The notes under the pieces are model-generated. The model saw only the letters and a list, made by a program, of their open reading frames with translations, was not told the DNA's origin and searched no databases. Positions 44,800-55,739 of a stretch of 64,000 nt of DNA are shown one piece after another. Source of the stretch: Crocodylus rhombifer (Eukaryota > Chordata > Crocodylia > Crocodylidae); NCBI GenBank assembly GCA_038503035.1, contig JAVSML010024326.1, positions 496,001-560,000 of the forward strand. The letters run 5' to 3'. Position 1 is the first letter of the stretch; each line of letters starts with the position of its first letter. The position numbers and the translations under genes were made by a program.

Positions 44800-45560
44800 C
44801 TAAGCACTGATCTCATGACATGGGGGTAGGGGCTAGACCTTATGTGGCCAGTGATGATTTTTAAATTTTTGTCTGATGCCAATTAATCACCTGCCTTGAT
44901 GGGACCTGGAGGGTGATGTCAAAGGGACTATGTAAACCTAAGACTGCCCAGGGTGAGGGCAGCAGCCATGATAAAGACACGCACAGCAATTGGAACATCT
45001 GCAACTCTTTCTCTGTCTCTCAGGATGGTGAAGTGAGTAAACTACCTGAAACCTACCTAGATACATAACCTGCTGTAAGGTAGAAGCATATCAACCAGCT
45101 CCTAAGCTGATGCTGTTTGCTCTAATGTTATTCTTTGATATTTCTCTATCCTGTACCCTTCCCCAAGCCTACCCTCTTTAACCAATAAAGCTCTCTGCTA
45201 TAACAAGCATGATGAACTTGCTGGGAGAGGCATTGGGCACAGCTTTTGTAGTCCATATGCTTGGCTGTCTAAGGGAGGCTACTTTCTGTGCTTCAGGCTT
45301 AAGGAAGCAGCCCAAGTTCTTGCAATGGGTCAAGCACCTTCAAGGTCTAAAAAGCCTTTGTAACCCAGGGGGCACAGGGCCCCATGACAGACCAGAACCC
45401 CTGGGTGTTGGCCGTGGTACTCCCAGGCTTGTGGATGTGATCCAGGAAGGGGGTCAGCCAGATCTGAGGTGTCCCTGGGGAGGCACTCGGAGCTTGGTAG
45501 GTGGTTGGGCATAGTGAAGTGGGTGTCTCAGCATAGGGGCACCCCCTACTAGCCCACCAT
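44800..45560 (+). mobile_element. LTR-like segment, unclassified
   Basis: The order of elements resembles an LTR: a GC-balanced upstream part, then 'ccaataaagctctctgctat' (45179-45198) with AATAAA, followed by a GC-rich U5-like part rich in 'gggtcagcc', 'ggcactcgg', 'ggtggttggg'. No TATA box is clear, TG...CA ends are not fixed and no duplication was found. A decayed solo LTR is the best guess; a gene 3' end using that poly(A) signal is an alternative. Confidence 0.35.
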
Positions 45561-46065
45561 ACAGCTAAGGTACTTAAACATGTATGTACACAATACACTT
45601 ATTGGGTACCACCAAAGGACCTGTTCCCATGCTCCATTATTTAAACTCCCAGTATTACCAATTAGGAAATTTTGTATGAAAATAAGTTGGCCTCAGGTTC
45701 AGTTCAATGGAAACAATACAGATCTCAGGGGACAAATTGTGCTGTAAACATTTGGGCATATATAGCACTCAGAATCTGAGAGAAACAGATGCACAAACCT
45801 TTTTAAGTGGGTTTAAATCTGCCTGGAGTGGTTCAAAAGTATACCTGGAAAATCAAGTACTAACTTAAACCCAATCACTTTGAACTGGTTCAGTGTTATA
45901 TGTGGATCCCAAATGTTCTGTGACACAGGTCTGGTTGGTTCACCAGGCATCCCATACTGCATTGCTCCATACCCCACTCCCACATGTACTACTGCATCTG
46001 GCCACTCTGGTACACAGCCAGAACTCTACAACCTCCTTTTTATTCCTTTAGTTAACACTGGGCGT

Positions 46066-46531
46066 ATTTACACAAGAGATTTACTGTGCAGGAAATGTCT
46101 TGGTGTCTACACATGCTCCCCGATTAGGCTACAGTAAACTAATTTATTCTGCAGCAGGATAGTACTTGTATATACTATCCTGCACAGATTCCTCAGCAGT
46201 GCACATGTGACATAGCCAGCCAGGCAGTGTCTACAAGGGTGTTTCAGTCTGGGGGCTGCCCACACTAAAGCTCCCTTGCACCCCAGCCAGTCCCTGTGTA
46301 GCACATTGAGCCAGGGGGAGCAGCCCTGGGCTGGTAGGCTGACCCCTGGACCCCCCTGCCAGCTGGGGCTGCTCTGCCCAGGATCCATGTGCCACGCATT
46401 AATAAACTGTGGAGTTTATTGCTCTGTAGTTAATTGCTCTGGGGCACATGTTTAAATGGCATGCCTAGGAGCAATGAGCTCCAGCGCAATAAGCCCCGTA
46501 GTTTATTTGGGCACCATAATTACACAAGTAA
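46066..46531. mobile_element. MITE-like fold-back element
   Basis: The left 'gggcgtatttacacaagaga' and the right 'taattacacaagtaaatgta' are inverted relatives. The GC-rich centre (46230-46390) is itself inverted: 'ggcagtgtctacaagggtg', 'agccctgggctgg' and 'ccagctggggctgctctgcc' mirror each other. It shares centre words with 23693-24135. A MITE family is inferred; target duplication not identified. Confidence 0.45.
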
Positions 46532-47530
46532 ATGTACCCGCCCCCCTTTTTTTTTTATCAGTGAGCGCTCTTGTATCACTTGTTCAATAGAAGTTATTTT
46601 TCTGACAACTAGCTGTGTCCTCATTCCCTACTTCACTGCCAACACCCCCAGCCCCTGGGGACCAAGCATCCCATCCCTACAACACCACTCCCCAGGTCAT
46701 TCAAATACATTGCAGACTTCAGTCCATTGCAAGCTATTGTAGTTTATTGAACTTGTGTTTAGGAAAGAATGAAAGTAGAAAAGTGAAAATGCCCCAGCCA
46801 CAAATCCACCTTCTGGGACCTCCAAAGCATGGGTGCAAGTCCTTCTCCTCGATTAGCTTCCTAGGAGGCATGCTGGGCTGGGTGCTCACTCCCATCCCCT
46901 TGTGTTGGAACCATTGTGCTTCAGACACAATTGTGAACCAATTTCCAATCAGTGGCAATTCAATTATGTAGAACAGTTGTGTGTGCCTGTACCCCAACTT
47001 ATGGGATTAAAGAACTGCAGTCTTTATTCATTTAAAGCAAAAACTATTATTTGTTTTTCAAACAAAAGGAGTTTCTTACATTTTTTTTCCCTAAGCATTA
47101 TTGGCAAATTCACTTTGGGTAGTTGCAATGCACATGGAATCCATGTCGGACTTATTCAGCACAAACAATACATAATCAAAAGATACTTGCAATTAAAGCA
47201 GCATGCAGGTTTACATGGTAATTTAGGCTGTGTAGATCTTTTTTCCAGCTGACTTATTCTGTTAATTGCTACACTTACAATTACTGCATTCTAATGACCA
47301 TAGGAATCTCCATTACATCAGAAAGACTATATAATAATTGCATCCTAAGAAGTACATTCTGTAAAAGTTCTTGTGCCAAAATGGATAAGTAGAAAATGGG
47401 AAATAAAGAGACAAGGTGAGCTTATATTTCAATACTTCAGTAGAGGTTAAAAATCTACTAGAAAAAATATTGTTGACTTTGAAGATGAATGATGTTGCAG
47501 AAGCTAGGCTTATGGATAAAATCAAGGTCA
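46532..47530. other. Non-coding, no feature recognised
   Basis: AT-leaning DNA with short C and T runs (46541-46558). No coding or repeat signature recognised. Confidence 0.45.
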
Positions 47531-47534
47531 AATT

Positions 47535-47680
47535 TAAGCCATGGAAGCTTGCTAAATGATCTTAGACATGTCATTTAAGCTTTTCTGTGCCTTGGTTTCA
47601 TTGCAATAATGAGCTTTGAGATCTTACTGATTTAGAATCCTATAATAGGTATTTATTAATATAATTGGAAGATTCTGGTG
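47535..47680 (+). repeat. MIR-like SINE remnant
   Basis: The words 'gctaaatgatcttagacatg', 'tcatttaagcttttctgtgc' and 'cttggtttcattgc' follow the order of the MIR core ('ctgtgtgaccttgggcaagt', 'cacttaacctctctgtgcct', 'cagtttc'), with roughly one third of positions changed. MIR/CORE-SINEs are ancient amniote repeats, so this degree of decay is expected. Confidence 0.55.
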
Positions 47681-49318
47681 GTCATTGAAATGCAATCCAC
47701 TATAACCATTTTTTCCCGCTAAGATAGCTTGCATCTTTCTGAGATCTGTTCTCTCACAAATACACTGAAAATCTGTTCCAAGTGTGAGGTATCATCATTT
47801 AGTTTAGTGCTAAGATATTAACTCAAATGTAACTTGCAGCATTTTATCATGACTAGCTCTTCCAGAGCTTTAAGTAATAAGTGGTTAGGTATGAGGGGCA
47901 GTTGAATGTCTGTCTCTGGTTGCATAGCAGGGCACGGAAGAAACAGCAGGTTAAATAATTTCAGGAGTTTGGAAGCAGATTGAGGAATACTATTTCTAAT
48001 CAAATGTCCATAGACACCAGCTAGAACATACATTTTGTTGTCTATCTGAAAACGTGACTGTTCTAGTTTTCAGACTGTGGTTTTATTTTGTCAAAGAAAT
48101 TACAAAGGAATATAATTTCTTTTGTGACTGTTTAAGGGCACTTTTTTCTCTACAGTCTACTTACTGCTTTATGGATTATAGTGCCAGCATTTCTTACATG
48201 TGTTCTCTTGTTTTCGGTGCATTTGTCTCCCACTTGGTTTTATGGTTGATATGAAATAAATGATGGTGTTATGAATACCACCAGCTTGAGCAAGTGAGTC
48301 ACAATTCAAGACTGAAAATAAAAGGGGATGTTCCAATATCTGAAAATATTATGCATAATGGACATCTGGTTTGAAATCTAGATCTAATTCTACAGAATAA
48401 ATGTCCAGTCCAGTCTTCCATTGGTAGTGCCACTTGTTGCTGTTGTGTACTTAGTGACTGTTTGTAAACTCATTCTTGGTTTCATTTTGAGGCAGTCTAC
48501 AGTAGCTTGGATTTGGATAGAAAACATCCATAGCTGAGACATCTTGTGCTTCTGCACAAGCGTATGGAATGTGCTTTTCTGCATATATTTGCATGGGCTT
48601 GTTTTGGATTAAGATCCACATTTTGCCAAGGCAATATTAAGCATGCTGAGGACATCATTTCCACCAAGGGCAATAGCTCCTGAAAAGGCACTTTGCTGAC
48701 TAAGGTTGTTCTTTCAAAAGTAGTAAGAGACAGATTTTTAAAATATATATATATTTAAGCCTCTCTGCCACTGAATTCATTAGTTGCTAAAATGCATTTA
48801 AATATCTGCCCCATTATCACAACTAGTGGTGGTAGCAGGAGCCATGATCTCTAGGCACTGACTAATTAGGAGTGCCAGAACAGAGGCAAGGGAGAGAAAA
48901 ACTTTGGTAGTTATAGCCTCCAGCAAAGGGCAGCAAGTGGGAGTATCTAGGAACCAGAGTGAAGGAGGGCTTGAGGCTCTGGAGTATGGAGGGATGTGCA
49001 TGTGGGGGAGAGAGCCTCTAGCCAGGGGTTCCTAGTCCTACCACCAAATTAGTATTTTACATTGTCACTCAGCATGTCTGGCAGCAACATCCTTCAGCTC
49101 CCCCTGCCTGAACCCTGTAGTTGCTGAGTCCTAGCTACTTTCAATCACTCCATACTAACCAGAGAACATAGCTGCCTCTGTCAGAGCCTGGAGTCTTCTG
49201 CCAGGTCTGCCGCTGGTGCCCAGGGTACTGAAAATACTGGTTATGTCTCTCATCTCACCCTAAGTGACATGGGAACTCCATAAAAATAAATGGGGCTTGT
49301 TCTTAATTGCTGTAGAGC
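47681..49318. other. Non-coding, no feature recognised
   Basis: AT-leaning DNA, including a TA-rich tract at 48740-48755. No transposon ends or coding region recognised. Confidence 0.45.
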
Positions 49319-50586
49319 AGGGGTGTGCAATTTTTGAACTTGTGTGCCACATAAGGATGTCTAGGGAACTGTCATGGGCCAAGGTCAGCAGTCCATCCTG
49401 CTCTCCTCCCACACTTCCCTCTCCTCCACAACAGTTCACCAAACCTCCTTATTTGGGATGGGGCCATGGGTGAGCTGGGAGCTAGTGAGAATGCAAGTGG
49501 GTGGTAGATTCAACAGGGCTGCCACCAGTGCTGCATCCAGGTGTCCTTCTACCCTGAAGAGGGACTGGAGCTGCTGCCCAGATTTGGCAGCAGTGGTCTG
49601 GGTATGGAGATGATGGCAGCAGCAGTGGTGGCTGGGCAAAAGCTGGTGCTAGGTACTGGCATGAGAAAAAAATGGGACCTGGTGGTGGGCTCAGCCACAT
49701 CCCTCTCACAGATTCTAGGCTCTTCTTGTTCCTGCCACCTGAAGCCTGCACTGGAGCTTCCCTGCAGCTCCACCCTACTGCTGCTGCCACCATGAGTGCC
49801 ATCTTTGGGACACCCCAGACTGGTGGGGTGGCAGCGGGGCCAGGTCCAGGGCTGTATGCTCAGTTCAGGGCTTGGGCTTTCTCCGAGTCAGTCCCAGATG
49901 GTCTCCCTGGGGCCAGGCCCAGCAGCAGCTAGAAGGAGCCACTGCCACTGGGACTGCCAGAGGGAAATGGAGTCTGACCACGGGGCTGTGCCAGCCCCAC
50001 TGTGTGCCCAGGAGTGGCAGTTCACACCATGGGCCAGATGGTGAGGGACCCACCATGGGCCAGACAAAGTCCCTCCTTGGGTTGGATCTGGAAAGTCCAT
50101 TGACCCACATAAGAGTGATTCAGAGGTAGATGACTTACTGTCCCATCTGGATAGGGCATTGGAGTAATATCCCCCTCTGAAACCTGATGGACACCAAGAG
50201 GAATCTTCAATGATGGACCACTCCACTCCACCCAAAAAGATTCTCCCCGCAATAAGATTCTGTAGACTGAACAACTTTCTTCAACCTACCCCCTCCACCA
50301 TTGTGGACCCTTGTATAGGTTTGTGTGCATATATCTTCTTTCTCTCTCAGTGTTGCAAACCCCCTTCCCCCACCCCCAGCCTTAATTGGCTAACATTGTA
50401 TTTTCTGTAACTTAGTTGCATGACCTTCCTCACCCCCATCCCTCTTACGTTAGTCGCTTGCTCGGGCATTCTGCATTTCCCTTATGGCTTTTGTCATCTT
50501 TTTGGTTCATGATTCTTAACATGAGGAGAGAGGATCTTGAGTGTAGAATGATTATGCAGAAACAGTATATGTTGTATCCTTGTTGG
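49319..50586. mobile_element. hAT-like left end and GC-rich body, right end not found
   Basis: 'caggggtgtgcaatttttga' at 49319 is a typical hAT left terminus, followed by 'gtgtgccacataagg' and 'catgggccaagg', the sub-terminal words of Charlie-like elements. The GC-rich body extends at least to 50130 and contains CCA/CAG-rich DNA with long but meaningless open frames on both strands. A matching right end is not seen before the next element at 50595. Either the right end is lost, or this is the outer part of a larger composite ending at 54125. Confidence 0.4.
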
Positions 50587-50939
50587 TGTAAAGCGGGCTG
50601 GGCATTTATTTCAGATGGAGGGCCACTTACCAAGTTTTGGCAAGCTGTCGGCCACATGGGTGGCCCTGCACCTTGATTGCCATCTTGGGACTGGAAGTCC
50701 TGCCCCTAACCTCTGAACTTTGCCACCTGAAGTCCCTCCCTGTGCCCCTAGAAGAGGGTTTCCCTTTGGGGAAGAGGGCTTATCATCTTAGAACAGGGAA
50801 AAAACCAAACTGTATACTAAAAATCATACACCAATAATAATATATTTTAATTCAATTAAAAATACATATTTTTGTCCTTATTTGTTTGTGCAGTATATGT
50901 AGAAGTGATTGCATAATAGCTCAAAATGCAGCCTTATTT

Positions 50940-51085
50940 TTGTAGTGTGGGGTGTCGGCAGGTGTGGGGTTTGTGGGGAACAGTGGGTGGGTGGGTATGG
51001 GGTGTTTGCGTGCCTGTGGGGGGGGAGGGTGTGGCTGTGGTGTTTGCGAGAAGGGTTTAAGGGTGTGTGGGGTGTGAATGGGAGC
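50940..51085. repeat. G-rich tract with quadruplex potential
   Basis: The plus strand carries many runs of three or more G separated by short GT-rich loops ('gtgggtgggtgggtatgggg', 'gtggggggggagggtgtgg', 'gggtgtgtggggtgtg'). The pattern is compatible with several adjacent G-quadruplexes; a decayed GTG-type minisatellite is the simplest origin. Confidence 0.6.
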
Positions 51086-51282
51086 CCCCCCACACAGCCC
51101 CCTAAGCCAGTCAACACCCACCCTCACCCCACAAAAGCCCAGTGACCAAGCACTCTGCGTTGCCTCCCTGCCACCACCATCAGCATTCAGCTCCAGTTCA
51201 CCCTCCACATGTATTGTACCCAGGGCTGTATGTTGAGTTAGCTGTGGTAACCAGTGTGCGCAACCCTGCATATCTGCCTGTT

Positions 51283-51660
51283 GGGGCTAAGCAGTGGCAG
51301 TAACAGCTGGGCAAAAACTGCTGCCCAGCACAGGGGAAAGTGGCCCCTCCTCCTCGCTGTGACCATGCAGTTTTTGCTCTGGCTTCCCGGAGCCCATCCT
51401 AAGCTAGGCTGCAGTGCAGTTCCTTCAGTGCTACTTGTGAGCTGCCCTGTGGCTGCTCTACACTGTCACTGCTGCTGTACTGGGCACCCCAGAGGTGGCA
51501 GTGAAGGAGCTGCACCACAGCCTAGCACAGCATAGGCTCCAGGTGGCCACAGCAAAAACTGCCTGGCAGGGGTAAGGGGGAGGAGCTGTTTTCCCCCACA
51601 ACAAACAGCAGTTTCTGCCTAGCTGTTGATGTCACTGCTGATAATGCTGAGCCCCAGTGG
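51283..51660. repeat. Large palindrome 1 (about 375 bp)
   Basis: The left arm ('gcagtggcagtaacagctgg', 'gcaaaaactgctgcccagc', 'ggcccctcctcc') is the inverted complement of the right arm ('ggaggagctgttttccccc', 'aacagcagtttctgcctagc', 'tgatgtcactgctgataatg') around a centre near 51484. The words (CAGTGGCAGT, ACTGCTG) are shared with palindrome 2 immediately downstream, so the two are copies of one inverted unit. Confidence 0.65.
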
Positions 51661-51682
51661 TTGAGCCTGGAGCCAACACAGG

Positions 51683-52005
51683 GCCCAGGCTCAGCAGTGG
51701 CAGTGTGGGACAAACTGCTGTTCAGCATGGGGAGAAAAGCAGCCTCTCCCCTTCCCACTGCTCGTGCTTCCTGATGCATCCACTTGGAGCCCACGCAGAG
51801 CTGCCTTCTGTCTGCTCTGTGCTGCCATCGTTGCCCCATGGGGCATCTCAGAGGTGGCAGTGATGCAGTAGAGACACAGGACAGCTCTGTGTGGGCTCCA
51901 AACAGCTGCGCCAGGAAGCGCTGGTAACTGGAGCAGGAGGGGCTGCTTCCCTCCCCACGCTGAGCAACAGTTTGTCCCATGCTGCTGCTGCTCAGCTCAG
52001 ATGGG
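51683..52005. repeat. Large palindrome 2 (about 320 bp), centre 'gccccatggggc'
   Basis: The exact centre is the 12-bp palindrome at 51833-51844. Going outwards the arms pair well: 'ttggagcccacgcagagctg' (51784) with 'cagctctgtgtgggctccaa' (51882), 'gggacaaactgctgttcagc' (51707) with 'gctgagcaacagtttgtccc' (51959), and 'gctcagcagtggcag' (51687) with 'ctgctgctgctcagc' (51982). Arms are about 160 bp. The open frames through it on both strands are symmetric consequences of the inversion, not genes. Confidence 0.75.
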
Positions 52006-52270
52006 TGAATGTGCGGTATGCAGGGTCAGGGCTGCGTGTGCTGATCCCTGCCTGTACCGTGGAGCTAGGATGGGGGGGAAAGGGAAAGTGCACAGGACTG
52101 CAGCAATAGCTGGTTGGGAGCATGGGGCCTGTGCCGGTGGAGCCCAGAACGCGATGGCAGAAGCATGGGTCCTGGCCAGGAAGGGATGCTATGGAGCCAG
52201 GCCAGCTCCCCTCTCTGTAGTAGGGGTGTGTGGAGCTATGGAGCCAGGCCAGCCCAGCCTGGCTCTGTAG

Positions 52271-53022
52271 CAGGGGTGTGTGAAGCGGGCCCTATTCAAT
52301 TCAGATTTAGCCCGAATTGGAGACAGTGATTGGACTTGTTGATTTGGATCACTGTTCCTGATTTGATTTAGCTGAATCCGAAGATTTGATGCTGATTTGG
52401 AGAATCAGAGATTCGGGCCATAGACACAGCTTTAAAAGTTTTTTTTATACATACCTCAAAGTATCAGCGCAGCTTGTGAACACTGTGATGCTGGGGTGGA
52501 TGGAGCATCCCACAAGAGTACTGGGGGGCCCTCCACGTGCTCGGTGGCAAACCCAGAAGTGGACCAGAACTAGTTCTGGTCCACTTCCAGGTCTGCCAGG
52601 GAGCATACTGGGGGGACCCCTGCACCCACCCCAGGTGCTCCCCAAGACCCAGGAGACACCAGTTATTGAGCCAGCGGGGGTGCAGGGGAGTCCCTCTCCC
52701 CGTGCACTCCTTGGTGGACACAGATCTGCTGAGTGTGCTGGGGAGCCCCCTACACTTCGGTGGGACACTTCATGCACCCCAGCATCACAGCATTCATGAG
52801 CCACCTGCTACCTAGAAGTATGTAGAAAAAATATTTAAGGCTGTGTTCATGTCTGAATCACCAAATCTTTCTGAATCTCTCTGAATCAGTTCGGAGGGTT
52901 CCGATTTCGATTTGAAGAAATTAAAGGGTCCTCTGATTTGATTCAGATTCAGAGATTTGGCCACCAAATCAGGCTGAATCTCCATCAACTTGAATCGGGG
53001 ACTGAATCTTCTCACAGCCCTA
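52271..53022. mobile_element. Family A fold-back DNA transposon, copy 6
   Basis: The left 'caggggtgtgtgaagcgg' and the right 'ttctcacagcccta' are inverted. The flanking 'ctctgtag' (52263-52270) and 'ctctatag' (53023-53030) match at 7 of 8. Outer arms carry the family's 'gatttggatcactg' and 'gatttggccaccaaatcagg' words. Then 'atacatacctc' (52448) faces 'gaagtatgtag' (52816), as in copies 2 and 5. The inner part, 'gatgctggggtggatgg' versus 'catgcaccccagcatc', continues the inversion to a centre holding a 32-bp perfect palindrome. Confidence 0.8.
52556..52587. repeat. 32-bp perfect palindrome in family A copy 6
   Basis: 'gaagtggaccagaact' is followed directly by its exact reverse complement, with no spacer. 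After two mismatches on each side the symmetry resumes (acc / ggt). In copy 2 the corresponding words 'gaagtggacc' and 'acttcc' occur twice in tandem rather than as one palindrome, so this centre has been rearranged between copies. Confidence 0.9.
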
Positions 53023-53412
53023 CTCTATAGATCCCTGCCAAACCATGCCCTGAACTCCTGCCACCCCACTCTGGGCCCCATGATCCTTTATACCTTCTTG
53101 CTTCCACTCCCCATCCCTGCTACCACTTTCTCCACTTTCCTGCCCACCCACTGGCAGCTCCTGGACCACGTGGTCCCTCAATGCATGGCCATGATGGCAG
53201 GACTCAGTAGGATGGAGCTGGCCCAGCCCTGAGAACTGGGGTGATAGCCCATGGTCCTCCTCTGCCTTCCTGCCACCCTTTACCTGAATTTCCCACTCCA
53301 GCACAGGAAGACAGGAACAGCCCCATGCTCCGAAGCCAGAAGTCTCTGCTAGGCAGTTGCTTCTGGCTGGTGGGGGCAGGGGACAGGGCTGTGTGGGCCT
53401 TGCTGTTGCAGG

Positions 53413-53966
53413 GTCTTCCCCCTCTATGCGGCACTGGTCAGGCCGCAGCTGGAGTACTGTGTCCAGCTCTGGGTGCCACACCTCAAGAGGGATGTCAACA
53501 TCATGGAGAGGGTCCAGAGGAGGGCCACTTGCATGATCAGGGGGCAGTAGGGAAGGCCCTATGAGGAGAGGCTACGGGACCTGAACCTGTTCAGCCTCCA
53601 AAAGAGAAGGCTGAGGGGGGATCTAGTGGTCTGTTCTAAACTAGTCAGGGGGGATCAGCAGGCATTGGGGAAGTCCCTGTTCCCCCGAGCACCGCCAGGA
53701 GTGACCAGGAATAACGGTCACAAGCTGGCAGGGGGCAGGTTTAGGCTAGATATCAGGAAGCGCTACTTCACGGTCAGGGCGGCTAGGGTCTGGAACCAAC
53801 TTTCAAGAGAAGTGGTGCAGGCTCCTACCCTGGGGGTTTTTAAGAGGAGGTTGGATGAACATCTTGCTGGGGTCGTTTTACCCCAGTATTATTTCCTGCC
53901 ATGGCGGGGGGTCGGACTAGATGATCTACTGAGGTCCCTTTTGACCCTAGAAACTATGAAACTATG
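53413..53966 (+). mobile_element. CR1 LINE, strongly 5'-truncated, probably young
   Basis: Starts inside the C-terminal RT region ([17 protein letters not shown]) and runs without gaps through [20 protein letters not shown] and RFRLDIRKRYFTVRAARVWN to a clean 3' end: 'gggtcggactagatgatcta', 'ctgaggtcccttttgaccct', then AAACTATG repeats at 53950-53965. One stop (TAG near 53548) and a frame change separate the two coding pieces. The well-preserved C-terminal frame (53626-54009 covers it) suggests a more recent insertion than the other CR1 copies. Confidence 0.9.
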
Positions 53967-54133
53967 GTTTTCCCAGGGTCCTACTGCTGCTGGCTCCTGT
54001 TATCTTTGACAGACAGTCAGGGGCAGATAAATATTAATTTTCTAAATGTTTTAGGGGCCCCACAGGCCAGATGCATACATCTGGCAGGCCAGATCTGACA
54101 CATGGGCTGTATTTTGCCCACCCCGATCTAAAG

Positions 54134-55340
54134 CAAGAGCCAGAAGTGGCTGGATAGAAAGCTAGAAAACTCATCTAAATTAACAAAAGGGAGAAGAATT
54201 CCATTCAAAGTACCAAGCCAGACAAAAATATCTACTCATCCAAATAGAAAGGCGTTCCCAGCTACAAAGTGAATAGGGTACAGCCCAAGTGCAGGGGCTT
54301 GTCAGAGAGCTGCCGTTGGAGGGCTGTCACCTCAGCTACAAGGGTGAGCTTCCATGGACATCACTGCACATTTTGCCCAAATATTATGTCAGCACCTCCC
54401 TAAGGACCTAGCCCTATTTATATTAAATCCTTTGAGGAGGGTAATAACTTGGAAATATTCACCGTATAAAATGTATACATTAGCATAGTAGCTTTTATTT
54501 AAGGTGGTACCAGTGTAACAGAGAACAGAATGTGGTACATGGCATGCTTGTGGTTTAAAATAATACAGGACTTTGTCGGTACCCTAATACAATTCAAGTC
54601 ATCACTTAAAGAAAAAGCAGACCAGATCTCACCTATTGACCTCCTGCAAAATTTGAAAACTTAACTTGAGCTTTTGCTTTTTTGAAGTAAGATGAAAGCA
54701 AATGGCTCAGTTTATCTCTTACCTTCAGAACAAGCTTTCCAATTGTCCTTATCACTTTGAGCCAGAAAGTTTTATAGATTGCTAGACACTTCAGAACCTC
54801 AGTTTTCCTGATTTGACGGAGGATGGGGGATTTCTTGTTTCCATTTAAACTGCTTTCAGCTTGCAATTAAATCCCATTTAAACTCTGAGATTGGGATTGA
54901 AGCCTGAGGATCAAAGAAAATAACTTAAGAAATTGGGCTTTTGCTTAAAGTAGCAGTTGAAAGGGTAACTGTCACATTTTGTTTCTTTTGGAGGGCACAT
55001 ACATTCTGTTTCCCCCAGAAAGAGCCTGTCTGCATTAATATTGTCCCATAACCTGGGTTTTGTATGATCTGTGGCATAACCACAAGTGAGAAGCACAAGT
55101 GTGTAATACAAAGGCTTTGGGGGGGGGGGGTTAATGTTTAGGCTATTCAAAGTAATCAACTGGTCTAAAATCCAGACATGGCTAGTAACAAAGCATAGGA
55201 ACATTTGAAATAAATTAATCTTCCAGCAATACATGCATCAGCCAGTGGGTTTGTAGATTAGGACATAGAGGTTGGCATGAGTTATATTCATGGATAGATC
55301 CAGGATTGTAGCAAGTTGGGAGCAGCTACACCTGCTTCAG
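54134..55340. other. Non-coding, no feature recognised
   Basis: AT-leaning DNA with an 11-12 G run at about 55120-55131. No repeat termini or coding region recognised. Confidence 0.45.
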
Positions 55341-55379
55341 CTGTGTTGCATGTGCAGTGAGTTCTCTGAGCTCACCCGC

Positions 55380-55717
55380 TTGTCAGTGCAGCTCCTGCTG
55401 GAGCTCCGCGTATACTGTGATCTTTCTGAGCTCATCAGCTGATTGGCCTGGGCCCTGGCTAGAACCCCTGCTTTCACATGGCTCCAGAGCTGAGGGAGTG
55501 AGCAGCACAGATGTCTGCCCTTTCTCCTGTCCTCTCTGAATTCAGCCACAGTGGAACAGAGGGGATGAGTACGGCAGTATTCAGCCCTGGGCTCTGGAGC
55601 TGGCTGAAAGTAGGGGTCCAGCCTGTTGGATGTAACAAGCCAATACCCGCATCAAATGGTGAGACCAGAGAGCTCATGGCACTTGTATAGCTCCAGCAGG
55701 AACTGTACTGACAGGAT
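55380..55717. repeat. Inverted-repeat element candidate
   Basis: 'gtcagtgcagctcctgctgg' at about 55382 is mirrored by 'ccagcaggaactgtactgac' at about 55693 (about 23 of 26 paired over the full arm). The enclosed 280 bp contain further paired words ('gagctcatcag' near 55429 and 'gagagctcatgg' near 55669). A small fold-back transposon is inferred; no target duplication identified. Confidence 0.45.
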
Positions 55718-55739
55718 AATGAATTAAAAGTTCACTGTT

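Larger units (their letters stand above)
50595..54125. mobile_element. Composite hAT-like element (3.5 kb) containing palindromes, family A copy 6 and a CR1
   Basis: The left 'cgggctgggcatttatttca' and the right 'ctgtattttgcccaccccg' are inverted. The flanking 8-mers 'gtgtaaag' (50587-50594) and 'atctaaag' (54126-54133) match at 6 of 8. Sub-terminal 'ggagggccac' and 'caggccagatctgac' fit Charlie-type hAT elements. The original element is inferred to be the part outside the inserts at 52271-53022 and 53413-53966. No transposase frame could be recognised. Confidence 0.55.

Noticed and set aside
51254..51980. Overlapping open frames on both strands as genes
   Set aside because: The region is two large palindromes, so frames mirror each other across the strands; this is the expected effect of inverted GC-rich DNA.
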